Shown: piece after piece, positions 1-7,060 of the stretch
How positions within the stretch are numbered: position 1 is the first letter of the stretch
Layout: each line of letters opens with the position of its first letter
Source of the DNA: Candidatus Bathyarchaeota archaeon
GTDB taxonomy: Archaea; Thermoproteota; Bathyarchaeia; Bathyarchaeales; UBA233
Length of the DNA stretch: 10,843 nucleotides
NCBI GenBank assembly: GCA_004376975.1
Contig: SOJA01000077.1
Span: forward strand, 1-10,843
Reading direction: 5' to 3'
The notes under the pieces: model-generated
What the model saw: only the letters and a program-made list of their open reading frames with translations
Told to the model about the DNA's origin: nothing
The model's database searches: none
Position numbers and translations under genes: made by a program

Positions 1-1664
1 ACCAGAAGTGAAGCATGCTTGAAACCTGCTGCAATGGATTCCTCGCTGATCTTGCCTCCGACTAGGCCTATTAGGAAACTGTGGAAAATGCATGAGGTTG
101 TGAAGATTGTTACCATCGGGCCGATGTCTTGGCTTGGTCCTGTTTCGACTATGCCAGCAGCTGCTGGGGCGCCGAGAGTGCCCGCGGTGAAGCCTATCAT
201 CATCGTTGTTGTTGCTACTAGCAATATTGAAGCGAAGTAAGGCATCAAAATGTATGGGCGCACCGACATCTTCTTTTCTTTTTCCACTTCTCTGGTTAAG
301 TGGTTGAATCTTGCCAAAGACTCTATCATGGCAATTGTTCCGCCTCCAACGTCTATTGTTTCAACTAGCAAGAACATTACGATTTGAGTCATCCAGCTTC
401 GTGTTCTCTTCAGAAAGTCCATTATCACTTTATGTATGGGAATACCCCAAGAAATCTCTGCACTTATTTTTCGTAGTTCCTTGCTGAACACCCCGTAATC
501 CCTGCGGGATAGGCTTTCAATGCAGTTCTCAGGTGACAAACCAGTCTTACGGGTTTCAGTTAAATCTCTTAGAAAACTATTGATACCGCTTTCCATTCCT
601 TCTTTTCTCTTCGAGATCCTGCTGTATACGATAGCGGCTGGCGCCGTTGAAACGACTAGGGCGATAGCTATGGCAATAGGTAAGTCAATTATTGTTTGAA
701 GGGAGCTGAAGAAAGGAACTTGTACGTATCCCATGAAGTTCGTGAACAGCAGAAAAAGCATTATGCCTATTAAGCTGGTGACTCCGAAGACCTTGTATGG
801 ACGAGTGTCTGTTATCGGAGTTTTAGGCTGCATGCTGTGTGCCAAGTAGATGAACAGTAATGAAAGCATCGGGGTGAACAGATATGTATAGAGAAGTATG
901 CCTGAAAACGATGACGCGCCCGTACTGTAGATGGATTCTACACTGAACAGAATGTAGAAGCAGAGTGACATCAACACCATTACAATGATGAAGGTTTCCA
1001 GAAGCATTCCAAGCCTTTCAGCTGCAGCTTTAACACGCAGGGCTCTAGCTTTGAAAATATCTTCAGCTTTTCTCTCAAGGAAATGTCCTATGTCACCGCC
1101 AATAATGACTGTAGAGGCATAGCCCGCGAGAAAATCCTTGAAAATATCTAGGGGGTTCTTTTTTGCCGCATTTTCAAGTGCTGTTAGAGGATTTATCCCG
1201 AAGATTTCCACATCCTTTACGATTTCTCTTGCTTCGCTTCTCATGGCTGGCATCAGTTCAACGTTTGATAACCGCTTGAAGCTTGTGTATGGTGCTATGC
1301 CTCCTGATGCCATGACGCTGATGTAGGTGGCTGCAAAGGGCATCTCTCTTTCCAGGTTGTTGGCTCTTTCGCTGGCTCGGGATATAGGTATTAACAGAAA
1401 GCCTATCATCACATAAAATGGAAAAGGCACTAGGAAGATTAGTGGAAGGAAACCATAAAGGTATATCAGTACAACAGCGGTGATTGATATTGGAAGAGTT
1501 AGCATGGCGATGAAGAACATTAATGAGACATATGTTTCTGGGTAGATCTTGATTTTTGCTCTTTCCAAGTAATTCCTAAACTCGAAGATACGCTTCAAGA
1601 AGGATGGTGCTATTCCTCCGAAGAGGCGAAAGGACCAAGCTTCAAGACTTTCTAGAAAGCGCAA
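1..1664 (-). CDS. Archaeal FlaJ/TadC-like type II/IV secretion (T2SF) membrane protein, 3' end cut by window edge
   Basis: The reverse strand is open for 554 codons without a stop and runs off the left edge. This polytopic membrane protein is the likely platform on which the adjacent ATPase acts to assemble pilus-like filaments. Hydrophobic segments lie near residues 45-95, 218-242, 253-275, 293-312, 323-347 and 470-495, with another around 515-537. Two cytoplasmic T2SF-type helical blocks are visible: about 100-215 (with LEREMPFAATYISVMASGG) and about 350-465 (with INSFLRDLTETRKTG). The stretch near 535-550 (GLVGGKISEESIAAGFKH) is typical of the C-terminus of archaeal FlaJ/TadC proteins, so perhaps only a few dozen residues are missing. 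The start is TTG at 1664. There is no ATG nearby in frame, and an AGGTGGAG ribosome site (1676-1669) lies 4 bases upstream. The gene overlaps the ATPase by 23 bases, which suggests translational coupling. The family call is strong; pilus, archaellum or another filament cannot be told from this gene alone. Confidence 0.9.
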   Translation of the reverse strand, partial: MRFLESLEAWSFRLFGGIAPSFLKRIFEFRNYLERAKIKIYPETYVSLMFFIAMLTLPISITAVVLIYLYGFLPLIFLVPFPFYVMIGFLLIPISRASERANNLEREMPFAATYISVMASGGIAPYTSFKRLSNVELMPAMRSEAREIVKDVEIFGINPLTALENAAKKNPLDIFKDFLAGYASTVIIGGDIGHFLERKAEDIFKARALRVKAAAERLGMLLETFIIVMVLMSLCFYILFSVESIYSTGASSFSGILLYTYLFTPMLSLLFIYLAHSMQPKTPITDTRPYKVFGVTSLIGIMLFLLFTNFMGYVQVPFFSSLQTIIDLPIAIAIALVVSTAPAAIVYSRISKRKEGMESGINSFLRDLTETRKTGLSPENCIESLSRRDYGVFSKELRKISAEISWGIPIHKVIMDFLKRTRSWMTQIVMFLLVETIDVGGGTIAMIESLARFNHLTREVEKEKKMSVRPYILMPYFASILLVATTTMMIGFTAGTLGAPAAAGIVETGPSQDIGPMVTIFTTSCIFHSFLIGLVGGKISEESIAAGFKHASLL

Positions 1665-3270
1665 TTGTCTCCACCTTTTCTCCTGCAATAATTTTTTCGT
1701 AAATCTTTTCTGGTCTGGCGTAGTACTCTGCGATTATCGAGGCAACATCTTTGTAGCTTCTTATGTCGTGTTCACGCATCCAATGCAAAACATCTCTGCG
1801 ATTATTTATTTCTGCAAGCAACTCCTTTTTGCTGACACCTATTCGTTCAGAAATACCTGAGAGCATTATGCTTTTGTTGAATGCTGGTATGTGCTCGTCC
1901 TTTGTTGGATTCCATTCAAACGTGCATCTGTAATCTTCAAAGTCTGCAACTTCGTTAATGTTCATTACACGCCTGTATGCTTTTTTTTCTCCACCTTTTG
2001 TTAGGTGAACTCTTTGAATTGATAGAACAAGATTCATCAAAGAAATGTAGGCTGGCGCAATGTCCATGGGTTTCTGTGTTAGACGCTTGACTGCAGTGTC
2101 TACGTTCTCAGCGTGCATTGTGCACATGCCTCCGTGTCCTGTGGCTAATGCTTGGAAAAGCACGTATGCTTCTTGGCCTCTGATCTCGCCTACAATAAGT
2201 ATGTCTGGGCGATGCCTCATTGAGGTTTTTACAAGATCAAAAAGTGCTACTTCGCCGACTCTGCTTCCGCCTAGACCGTAGCTTTGTCTAGCGATGAGTG
2301 AAATCCAGTTCTCAAGTGGGAGGTTAAGCTCAGCTGTTTCTTCTATGGTGATTACTTTGTTTCCAGGTTTGATTAGACATGTCATGGCGTTTAGGGCGGT
2401 GGTTTTTCCAGCGGCTGTTCCACCTAGAACCATTATGGAAGCTCTGTTTTCGAGGCATGTCCAGAAGTATGCTGCCATTTCTTCTGAGAAGGTGCCTAGG
2501 TTTATCAAGTCTATTATTGAGTATGGGTCTTCTCTGAATTTTCTGATGGTGAAGGCTGTTCCGAAGGGTGTAACTTCATGTCTGTAGCAAACCGCTAATC
2601 TGTGCTTGCCGGGTAGAGAAGCGTCTACTATTGGGAATGCTGAGCTTACATGTTTTCCAGACATGTGAACAAGTTTGACGACGATGTTGTCGAGTTCCTC
2701 ATCGTTTTTGAATTTGAGGTTGGACTCGATGCTTTCGAAGTTTCTGTGCCAAACGTAGACTGGTCTGTTGACTCCGTCGCATGAAATGTCTTCGATGTTT
2801 GGGTCTCGCATGAGGGCGTCAATTCTGCCGAAGCCTACAAGGTCTCTTTCTGCATGATAGAGGATTTTGTACCATGAGACGTCTGGCAGCCAGCCTAAGC
2901 TTATTCGATATTTGTCAACAATCTTTTTTGCTTCTTCTGCGAAGAATTTTCTAGGGTCCAGGATTTCTTCTTTTGGTGATTCTATCTCTGCAAGCAAAAT
3001 GTCCAAGATGCGTTTGTAAAGGCTTCTTTCAACAGAGTCAAGCTGAAGTTCATCTAGTATGTATTGGACTTCGCCTGTTTTCGGGTTTTTCGCTATGGCG
3101 ACGTGGGCAAAGGGTTCGTAGAGTGGGTATCTCTTGACGATTTTGAAGTTTCTGGGTACGGGTTTTGGGGGAGCTGGTGGAATGACTACTTGTTCCTGTT
3201 TTCCAGCGTTGATTTTGATTCTGAATGTTTTAAGTTTAGCTAGTTTCTCTCTAACCCGTAGTTTGGCCAT
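1642..3270 (-). CDS. Type II/IV secretion system ATPase (archaeal FlaI/TadA/GspE family)
   Basis: This 542-residue cytoplasmic hexameric-type ATPase should power assembly or retraction of a type IV pilus-like filament or a secretion machine. Visible motifs in order are: Walker A GGTAAGKTT (283-291), Asp box VITIEETAEL (306-315), Walker B-type ILIVGEIRG (357-365) and His box GHGGMCTMHAEN (378-389). The N-terminal domain (about 45-250) matches the family pattern (GFGRIDALMRDPNIEDISCDG, near 146-166). The basic, proline-rich start (PPAPPKPVPR, 31-40) and the helical C-terminal tail after about 460 are extensions seen in archaeal members. The ATG start is preceded by AGGAG 8 bases upstream. It lies 64 bases after the stop of the surface-protein gene and overlaps the TadC-like gene downstream, so the three appear co-transcribed. 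All catalytic boxes look intact. Assignment to pilus, archaellum or another subfamily needs a phylogeny. Confidence 0.95.
   Translation of the reverse strand: MAKLRVREKLAKLKTFRIKINAGKQEQVVIPPAPPKPVPRNFKIVKRYPLYEPFAHVAIAKNPKTGEVQYILDELQLDSVERSLYKRILDILLAEIESPKEEILDPRKFFAEEAKKIVDKYRISLGWLPDVSWYKILYHAERDLVGFGRIDALMRDPNIEDISCDGVNRPVYVWHRNFESIESNLKFKNDEELDNIVVKLVHMSGKHVSSAFPIVDASLPGKHRLAVCYRHEVTPFGTAFTIRKFREDPYSIIDLINLGTFSEEMAAYFWTCLENRASIMVLGGTAAGKTTALNAMTCLIKPGNKVITIEETAELNLPLENWISLIARQSYGLGGSRVGEVALFDLVKTSMRHRPDILIVGEIRGQEAYVLFQALATGHGGMCTMHAENVDTAVKRLTQKPMDIAPAYISLMNLVLSIQRVHLTKGGEKKAYRRVMNINEVADFEDYRCTFEWNPTKDEHIPAFNKSIMLSGISERIGVSKKELLAEINNRRDVLHWMREHDIRSYKDVASIIAEYYARPEKIYEKIIAGEKVETIALSRKS
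1669..1676 (-). promoter_or_regulatory. Ribosome binding site deciding the TTG start of the TadC-like gene
   Basis: Read on the minus strand this is AGGTGGAG, ending 4 bases before the TTG at 1664. It lies inside the end of the ATPase gene. No ATG or GTG in the right frame lies close by, so it fixes the start and gives the 23-base overlap. Confidence 0.65.
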
Positions 3271-3334
3271 TTGTTTTTCTCCTATCTTTTTAAGGTGTTC
3301 AGTCTATTAAGTATTGTGTCTGACGATACGCTAC

Positions 3335-5974
3335 TCATCGTGCTCCCTCAGCTGAGAACGTGATAACCTTCAACTTAATCAACACAGCAACTATAACCAC
3401 AATCACTATTGGAATGACGAGGAGAAGTATTGTTATTAGTGACAAGCCGCCTCCAGTTTCCGGTGCCACAGTGAAGGTTATTTGGTTTTCTTCGCTTATG
3501 TATCCATTTTTTGTTGCGTTAGCCGTTATAGTTGCGTTAAGTTGCACATTTGTTCTTGGAGCGTTAAAGACGAATTTGCAATAGCCCTGTGAATCAGTGA
3601 GGTTTGTTGATATTGGAAAGGTTCCATGGTTAGACGACATAGTGACTAAGGCATCTTTGACTGGTGTGTTGTTGCATGTAACATAAACGAGGATAATTGT
3701 TGAGCCTTCTGAATCAAGTATGGATTCGGTGACTCCTAATTGAATATAGAGTTGTCCAGGGTTAACAGTTATTTGTAGTTGGCTTTGTCCGTTAGCATAA
3801 TTACTCTTTGAAGCTTTTGCTGTGAGAGTAATGTTGGATGATTCATTTACTTGGGGCGCTGTGAGAGTGAATTTTACATCGCCGATTGCGTTGGTTAATC
3901 CGGTTGCAGAGAAGGTTTCTGATGTTAAGGTGACATTAGCATTGGAAATTGCTGTGCCATATTCCACATGAACGGTTACGTTTACTGTTGCATCCGAAAT
4001 CGTGGTACTGGGTTCTGCAGTGATGCTGACGATAAGTACTTTTGGCTCTACCGTTATCACTGCCTGTCCTGTGATGCTCATGTATCCAGTTTTCTCAGCG
4101 GATGCTGTTATGGTGATGCTGAGGAGAGTTATTGTTTGGGGAGCTGTAAAGTCAAGTAGGAAGAGGCCGTCTGAATTGGTGGTTCCTGTTGTGGTGGAAA
4201 GGTTTCCGTTGCTGGCGGATACTGAAACTGCTGCGTTAGATACGGTTTGTTCATCACTTTTAACGTAGACTGTGATCTGCGTTTTTTCTTCGGATTTTAT
4301 TGTGGCAGGATCAGCTGTGATTTGAACAGTAAGTGATGGCAAGGATTCTAAGTATTTGTAGTCTGAACCGTCGGCGTATCCGTTTTTTGAAGCAGTGGCG
4401 ATAATTCTAATGTTGGTTGTGTAAGCTACATCCGGCGCAGTAAATACTGTGGTGAAATAGCCTGTTGAATTTGTGTCTCCAATAGAATCCGTGAAATCTC
4501 CACCGTTCAATGAAATCATTTTTATGCTTGCATTTTCTATTGAAGCAGTTTCATTTGTCACATGAACGGTGACTAGAATTTGTTCTCCCTCGTAGACTGC
4601 GTGGCCGCTTGTGTGAACGTTGACGTGAAGCGAAGAGAGGTTTTGAACATATATTGTTGCTGTTGGATTGTTTGTGCTTATGGCGCCGAAGTCATCCATT
4701 ACAGTTAATGATGGGTTGAAAATTCCGAGTGAAGCGTATTTGTGGGTGAAAATTGAAAGTGTTGTCCAGCCGCTTGTTTTTCCGTCTCCAAAGTTGAAGA
4801 GGTATTTGTCGACGCGTCCTTCATCAAATGAATTTGTTGCGAAGAACATTACCTTTTCGTTCGGTGGAACTATGGTCTTGTCGGTTAAGAGTGTTGCAGT
4901 TGGGCGTGAATTAATGTATCCGAAAGGTTCAGTTAAGAAGAATATGAAGTCAAGATCGACACCATTGCTGCCTATGGGGTTGCCTTTTCCTGAAGGATTT
5001 AATAATTGATGATATGGTCCGGTTTCATGTCCCCAGTAATTGTATTCCGCATTAACGATGGTATTACCTTCCGTTATGTCCATGCCTAGTGTATTATGGT
5101 ATATGTCGTTGTAGCTGGCTGTGTGGTTTCCTAGGGCGTAGAAGATTCCGACTTTATTGTATGAGATTGAGTTGTTAGTGATGTAGGTGCTTGTTGGACT
5201 TGAGATGTAGAATCCTCTGAAGTTTGAAGAGATGTTGTTGTGGATTATGATGAGGTTAGAGTGGTCGGTTGCGTCGATTTGTATTCCGTTCTGCGTGTTT
5301 GCTGAGATTATGTTTTGGTTTATGTTCACTGTTGAGGTTTCGTTTCCTGTTAGGAGTATGCCATTTCCGTTTGCTATTATAGTGTTCCTTTGTATGGTTA
5401 CTTGGTTATTTCCTGTTATGACGATTCCGTTGTCGCCGTTACTCATTATTGTGTTGTCTTGAATTGTTAACTTGCTGTTTGTTGCAGTAATTCCGCTTGA
5501 GCAAAGGGTTATGTTGCTGTTTTTGATTTCTACGTCGCTGTTTTCTGCAAGTATCCCTATTGTTGCATGTGCGATAAGACATTCTGTCAGAATGGATTTT
5601 TGTATTCCGTTGAATATAAGTGAGTTCCAATCTCCTGCACTTGGTTGTTCACTGTTTGAAGTGAACTTTATCGGTTTTTCTGTTCCGTCTGCATACATTT
5701 TTCCTTGAATGATGAGGGAAAAGGGCCCTCCAAATCTCACTTGAACTCCGGGCTCGATTGTTAATGTTGCATTCGGGTAGACAGTTATGTCTTTTGATAC
5801 GACAAAGGGGCTATCAGTAAGTGTCCATATTGTGTCCTGAGTTATCAATCCTTCAACATATGTTGCTTGTACCGTTTGGTATAGCCTTATGTTTGCAGAA
5901 AGAATAATGGTGAAGATCATGAATACTAAAATACAGAATAAGTTAAGTCTTTTTTTCATTACTATTACATCCAT
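3335..5974 (-). CDS. Secreted, membrane-anchored surface protein: NosD-like beta helix + PKD + four Ig-like repeats
   Basis: This 879-residue protein is probably displayed outside the cell as an adhesin or sugar-binding surface protein. Residues 7-37 form a signal peptide (basic KKR, long hydrophobic core, VQA cleavage site at 35-37). About 60-345 is a right-handed parallel beta helix of the NosD/periplasmic copper-binding type, with repeated N-N-I/G-I turns and a closing YNYWGHETGP (311-320). About 355-443 is a PKD domain (FNFGDGK near 393, HKYASLGIFNPSLTV near 411). Four repeats of about 95 residues follow (roughly 447-545, 547-643, 647-738, 743-837). They resemble invasin-type (Big_1) Ig folds, each with a TNSxGxxxxxFTAP-like strand and a T/SA.K.GY-like end. 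A hydrophobic helix (845-868) and a short charged tail anchor the C-terminus. Many N-x-S/T sequons suggest N-glycosylation. The ATG at 5974 is the first possible start; ATG at 5959 is an alternative with no better ribosome site. It leads the operon with the pilus-type ATPase. The ligand is unknown. Confidence 0.88.
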   Translation of the reverse strand: MDVIVMKKRLNLFCILVFMIFTIILSANIRLYQTVQATYVEGLITQDTIWTLTDSPFVVSKDITVYPNATLTIEPGVQVRFGGPFSLIIQGKMYADGTEKPIKFTSNSEQPSAGDWNSLIFNGIQKSILTECLIAHATIGILAENSDVEIKNSNITLCSSGITATNSKLTIQDNTIMSNGDNGIVITGNNQVTIQRNTIIANGNGILLTGNETSTVNINQNIISANTQNGIQIDATDHSNLIIIHNNISSNFRGFYISSPTSTYITNNSISYNKVGIFYALGNHTASYNDIYHNTLGMDITEGNTIVNAEYNYWGHETGPYHQLLNPSGKGNPIGSNGVDLDFIFFLTEPFGYINSRPTATLLTDKTIVPPNEKVMFFATNSFDEGRVDKYLFNFGDGKTSGWTTLSIFTHKYASLGIFNPSLTVMDDFGAISTNNPTATIYVQNLSSLHVNVHTSGHAVYEGEQILVTVHVTNETASIENASIKMISLNGGDFTDSIGDTNSTGYFTTVFTAPDVAYTTNIRIIATASKNGYADGSDYKYLESLPSLTVQITADPATIKSEEKTQITVYVKSDEQTVSNAAVSVSASNGNLSTTTGTTNSDGLFLLDFTAPQTITLLSITITASAEKTGYMSITGQAVITVEPKVLIVSITAEPSTTISDATVNVTVHVEYGTAISNANVTLTSETFSATGLTNAIGDVKFTLTAPQVNESSNITLTAKASKSNYANGQSQLQITVNPGQLYIQLGVTESILDSEGSTIILVYVTCNNTPVKDALVTMSSNHGTFPISTNLTDSQGYCKFVFNAPRTNVQLNATITANATKNGYISEENQITFTVAPETGGGLSLITILLLVIPIVIVVIVAVLIKLKVITFSAEGAR

Positions 5975-6007
5975 GTTTGAAGCTACACTCCCTTGTGCTC
6001 GATGTTT

Positions 6008-6015
6008 GTTTAAAC
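6008..6015 (-). promoter_or_regulatory. TATA-like box for the surface-protein/ATPase/TadC operon
   Basis: GTTTAAAC lies 34 bases upstream of the ATG at 5974. At the usual archaeal spacing of about 25-27 bases, transcription would start near 5985, leaving a leader of only about 10 bases. The AAGGGAG at 5994-5988 would then sit at or before the start point, so the first gene may be translated nearly leaderless. This is a pattern reading only; no start site is known. Confidence 0.4.
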
Positions 6016-6141
6016 GTTATGAATTCAGAATAATGATGGAGTGTTAGTTTTGTTCTGGGCGCTATGATGGTGAATGGTTGTGTGTGTTGCTGTACAATGG
6101 TTGGGCGTTTTCATGTTTTGTGTGTGCATCTTGGACTGTTA

Positions 6142-6154
6142 TCACGTCTCGTGA
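6142..6154. promoter_or_regulatory. Palindrome TCACG-TCT-CGTGA, possible operator
   Basis: Two perfect 5-base arms surround a 3-base centre. The palindrome lies directly upstream of a second TATA-like stretch, CTTAATAAAC (6157-6166), on the plus strand. Together they could be an operator plus an alternative promoter for cofE with a leader of about 90 bases. A binding protein is not known. Confidence 0.3.
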
Positions 6155-6231
6155 GTCTTAATAAACCTTGTTGTAGACCTCAGCAACACAAATACACATC
6201 GCAAACATCTATGAAGCAGACGCTGAAAGAG

Positions 6232-6241
6232 CTTTTAAAAG
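6232..6241 (+). promoter_or_regulatory. TATA-like box for cofE
   Basis: CTTTTAAAAG, preceded by the purine-rich GAAAGAG that could act as a BRE element, lies about 40 bases before the cofE start. A transcript would begin near 6263, just before the ribosome site. A competing candidate is CTTAATAAAC at 6157-6166. Confidence 0.45.
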
Positions 6242-6265
6242 AATAAACACAACACCTACTTCACT

Positions 6266-6271
6266 AAGGAG
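6266..6271 (+). promoter_or_regulatory. Ribosome binding site deciding the TTG start of cofE
   Basis: AAGGAG lies 9 bases before TTG at 6281. This supports the TTG start, which is also where the conserved N-terminal strand of the family should begin. Confidence 0.7.
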
Positions 6272-6280
6272 ACAAACTGC

Positions 6281-7060
6281 TTGAAAAGTTTCACAGCAAT
6301 CGCCCTAGACAATTTTCCACTAGTGAAGTCTGGAGACAATATAGCTACGATAATTGTTGAAACAGCTGAGAAAAACGGTTTAGGAATTGAAGAAGGAGAC
6401 GTAATAGCTGTTGCACAGAAAATCTTTTCCAAGTGTGAAAACAGAACAGTGAGGCTTGGAAAGGTTGTTCCCTCAGAAAAGGCGGAAGACATTGCGAAGA
6501 TAATTGGAAAAAACGCTAAGTTTGTTGAGTTGGTTCTTGGCGAAACAGAAAGAATAGTGAAAGCTTCCCCAGAAGTATTCTTGGTTGAGGATAAACGTGG
6601 TTTGATATGTATAAACGCTGGGATAGATAAGTCAAACGTTAAAGGCAGAGGTAACTTTACTTTGTTGCCGGAAAAACCTGATGCATCAGCAAGAAAATGC
6701 TGTGTGGAAATTAAGAGATTAACCGGGAAAAGTGTTGCAGTAGTCATTTGTGACACTTATAGTCGCCCATTCAGGCGTGGGCAAGTGAATTTTGCGATAG
6801 GTATTGTTGGAATTAATCCCTTTAAGGATTATCGGGGGAAAGAAGATCTTTTTGGGCAAATTCTTAAAGTGAAAAACGTGGCGATAGTGGATGAAATCGC
6901 TGCAGCGGCGGAATTGCTTATGGGGCAGGCGAAGGAGGCAACGCCGGTTGTCATATTTAAAGGTCTAGGAGAATGGGTGTTGCCGCAAGATAACGATGAT
7001 TTTAAGGTAAGTGACTTGTTTATATCGCGTGACGAAGACTTGTTTAAGAATACGTTGTGA
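6281..7060 (+). CDS. cofE: Coenzyme F420-0:L-glutamate ligase (F420 gamma-glutamyl ligase)
   Basis: The enzyme adds L-glutamate residues to coenzyme F420-0 using GTP, giving F420-1 and F420-2 with gamma-glutamyl links. This is the last stage of F420 synthesis in the cytoplasm. The 259 residues match the usual archaeal CofE length of about 250. Family motifs in order are: AQKIFSKCENR (45-55), GIDKSNV (114-120), LLPEKPDASA (128-137), CDTYSRPFRRG (157-167), DYRGKEDLFG (183-192) and DEIAAAAELLMGQ (204-216). The acidic residues of the GxD and DT motifs (D116, D158) are those expected to bind metal and nucleotide. The usual DTxGRPWR motif appears here as DTYSRPFR, a mild change. The start is TTG with a strong AAGGAG. 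No other F420 biosynthesis gene is present in the window, so it appears to be transcribed alone. Its TGA abuts the stop of the convergent hydrolase gene. Confidence 0.93.
   Translation: MKSFTAIALDNFPLVKSGDNIATIIVETAEKNGLGIEEGDVIAVAQKIFSKCENRTVRLGKVVPSEKAEDIAKIIGKNAKFVELVLGETERIVKASPEVFLVEDKRGLICINAGIDKSNVKGRGNFTLLPEKPDASARKCCVEIKRLTGKSVAVVICDTYSRPFRRGQVNFAIGIVGINPFKDYRGKEDLFGQILKVKNVAIVDEIAAAAELLMGQAKEATPVVIFKGLGEWVLPQDNDDFKVSDLFISRDEDLFKNTL

Larger units (their letters stand above)
5975..6280. other. Divergent intergenic regulatory region between the surface-protein operon and cofE
   Basis: These 306 bases separate genes transcribed in opposite directions and must hold both promoters. The middle (about 6060-6135) is rich in G and T on the plus strand. 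I see no convincing gene: an ATG-initiated frame of 60 codons (6064-6246) has a cysteine-rich start of low plausibility and no family features. Elements that can be pointed to are TATA-like boxes, a 13-base palindrome (6142-6154), and a 10-base inverted repeat TGTGTTGCTG (6083-6092) / CAGCAACACA (6181-6190). No tRNA or recognisable riboswitch was found. Confidence 0.6.

Noticed and set aside
2060..2587. Two plus-strand open frames (73 and 97 codons)
   Set aside because: They lie antisense within the ATPase gene, whose motifs are unambiguous, and show no family features.
3360..5708. Several plus-strand frames opposite the surface-protein gene
   Set aside because: Repetitive low-complexity coding on the minus strand leaves long antisense frames; none has a ribosome site with a plausible product.
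6170..6187. Small hairpin TGTTG...CAACA as a possible terminator or riboswitch stem
   Set aside because: Only five pairs, no T run after it, and no recognisable aptamer features.
6064..6246. Open frame of 60 codons on the plus strand in the divergent region
   Set aside because: It is cysteine-rich at the start, has no ribosome site or family features, and spans the likely cofE promoter.
6177..6286. A plus-strand frame in the cofE leader that reads protein-like (for example IYEADAERAFKRIN)
   Set aside because: It has an in-frame TAG immediately upstream, no start codon, and only about 35 codons. It also crosses the cofE promoter and ribosome site, so coincidence or at most a remnant.
6256..6756. 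A 166-codon minus-strand frame opposite cofE
   Set aside because: It is a mirror frame of a clearly recognised cofE; it has no motifs and extends over the cofE ribosome site.
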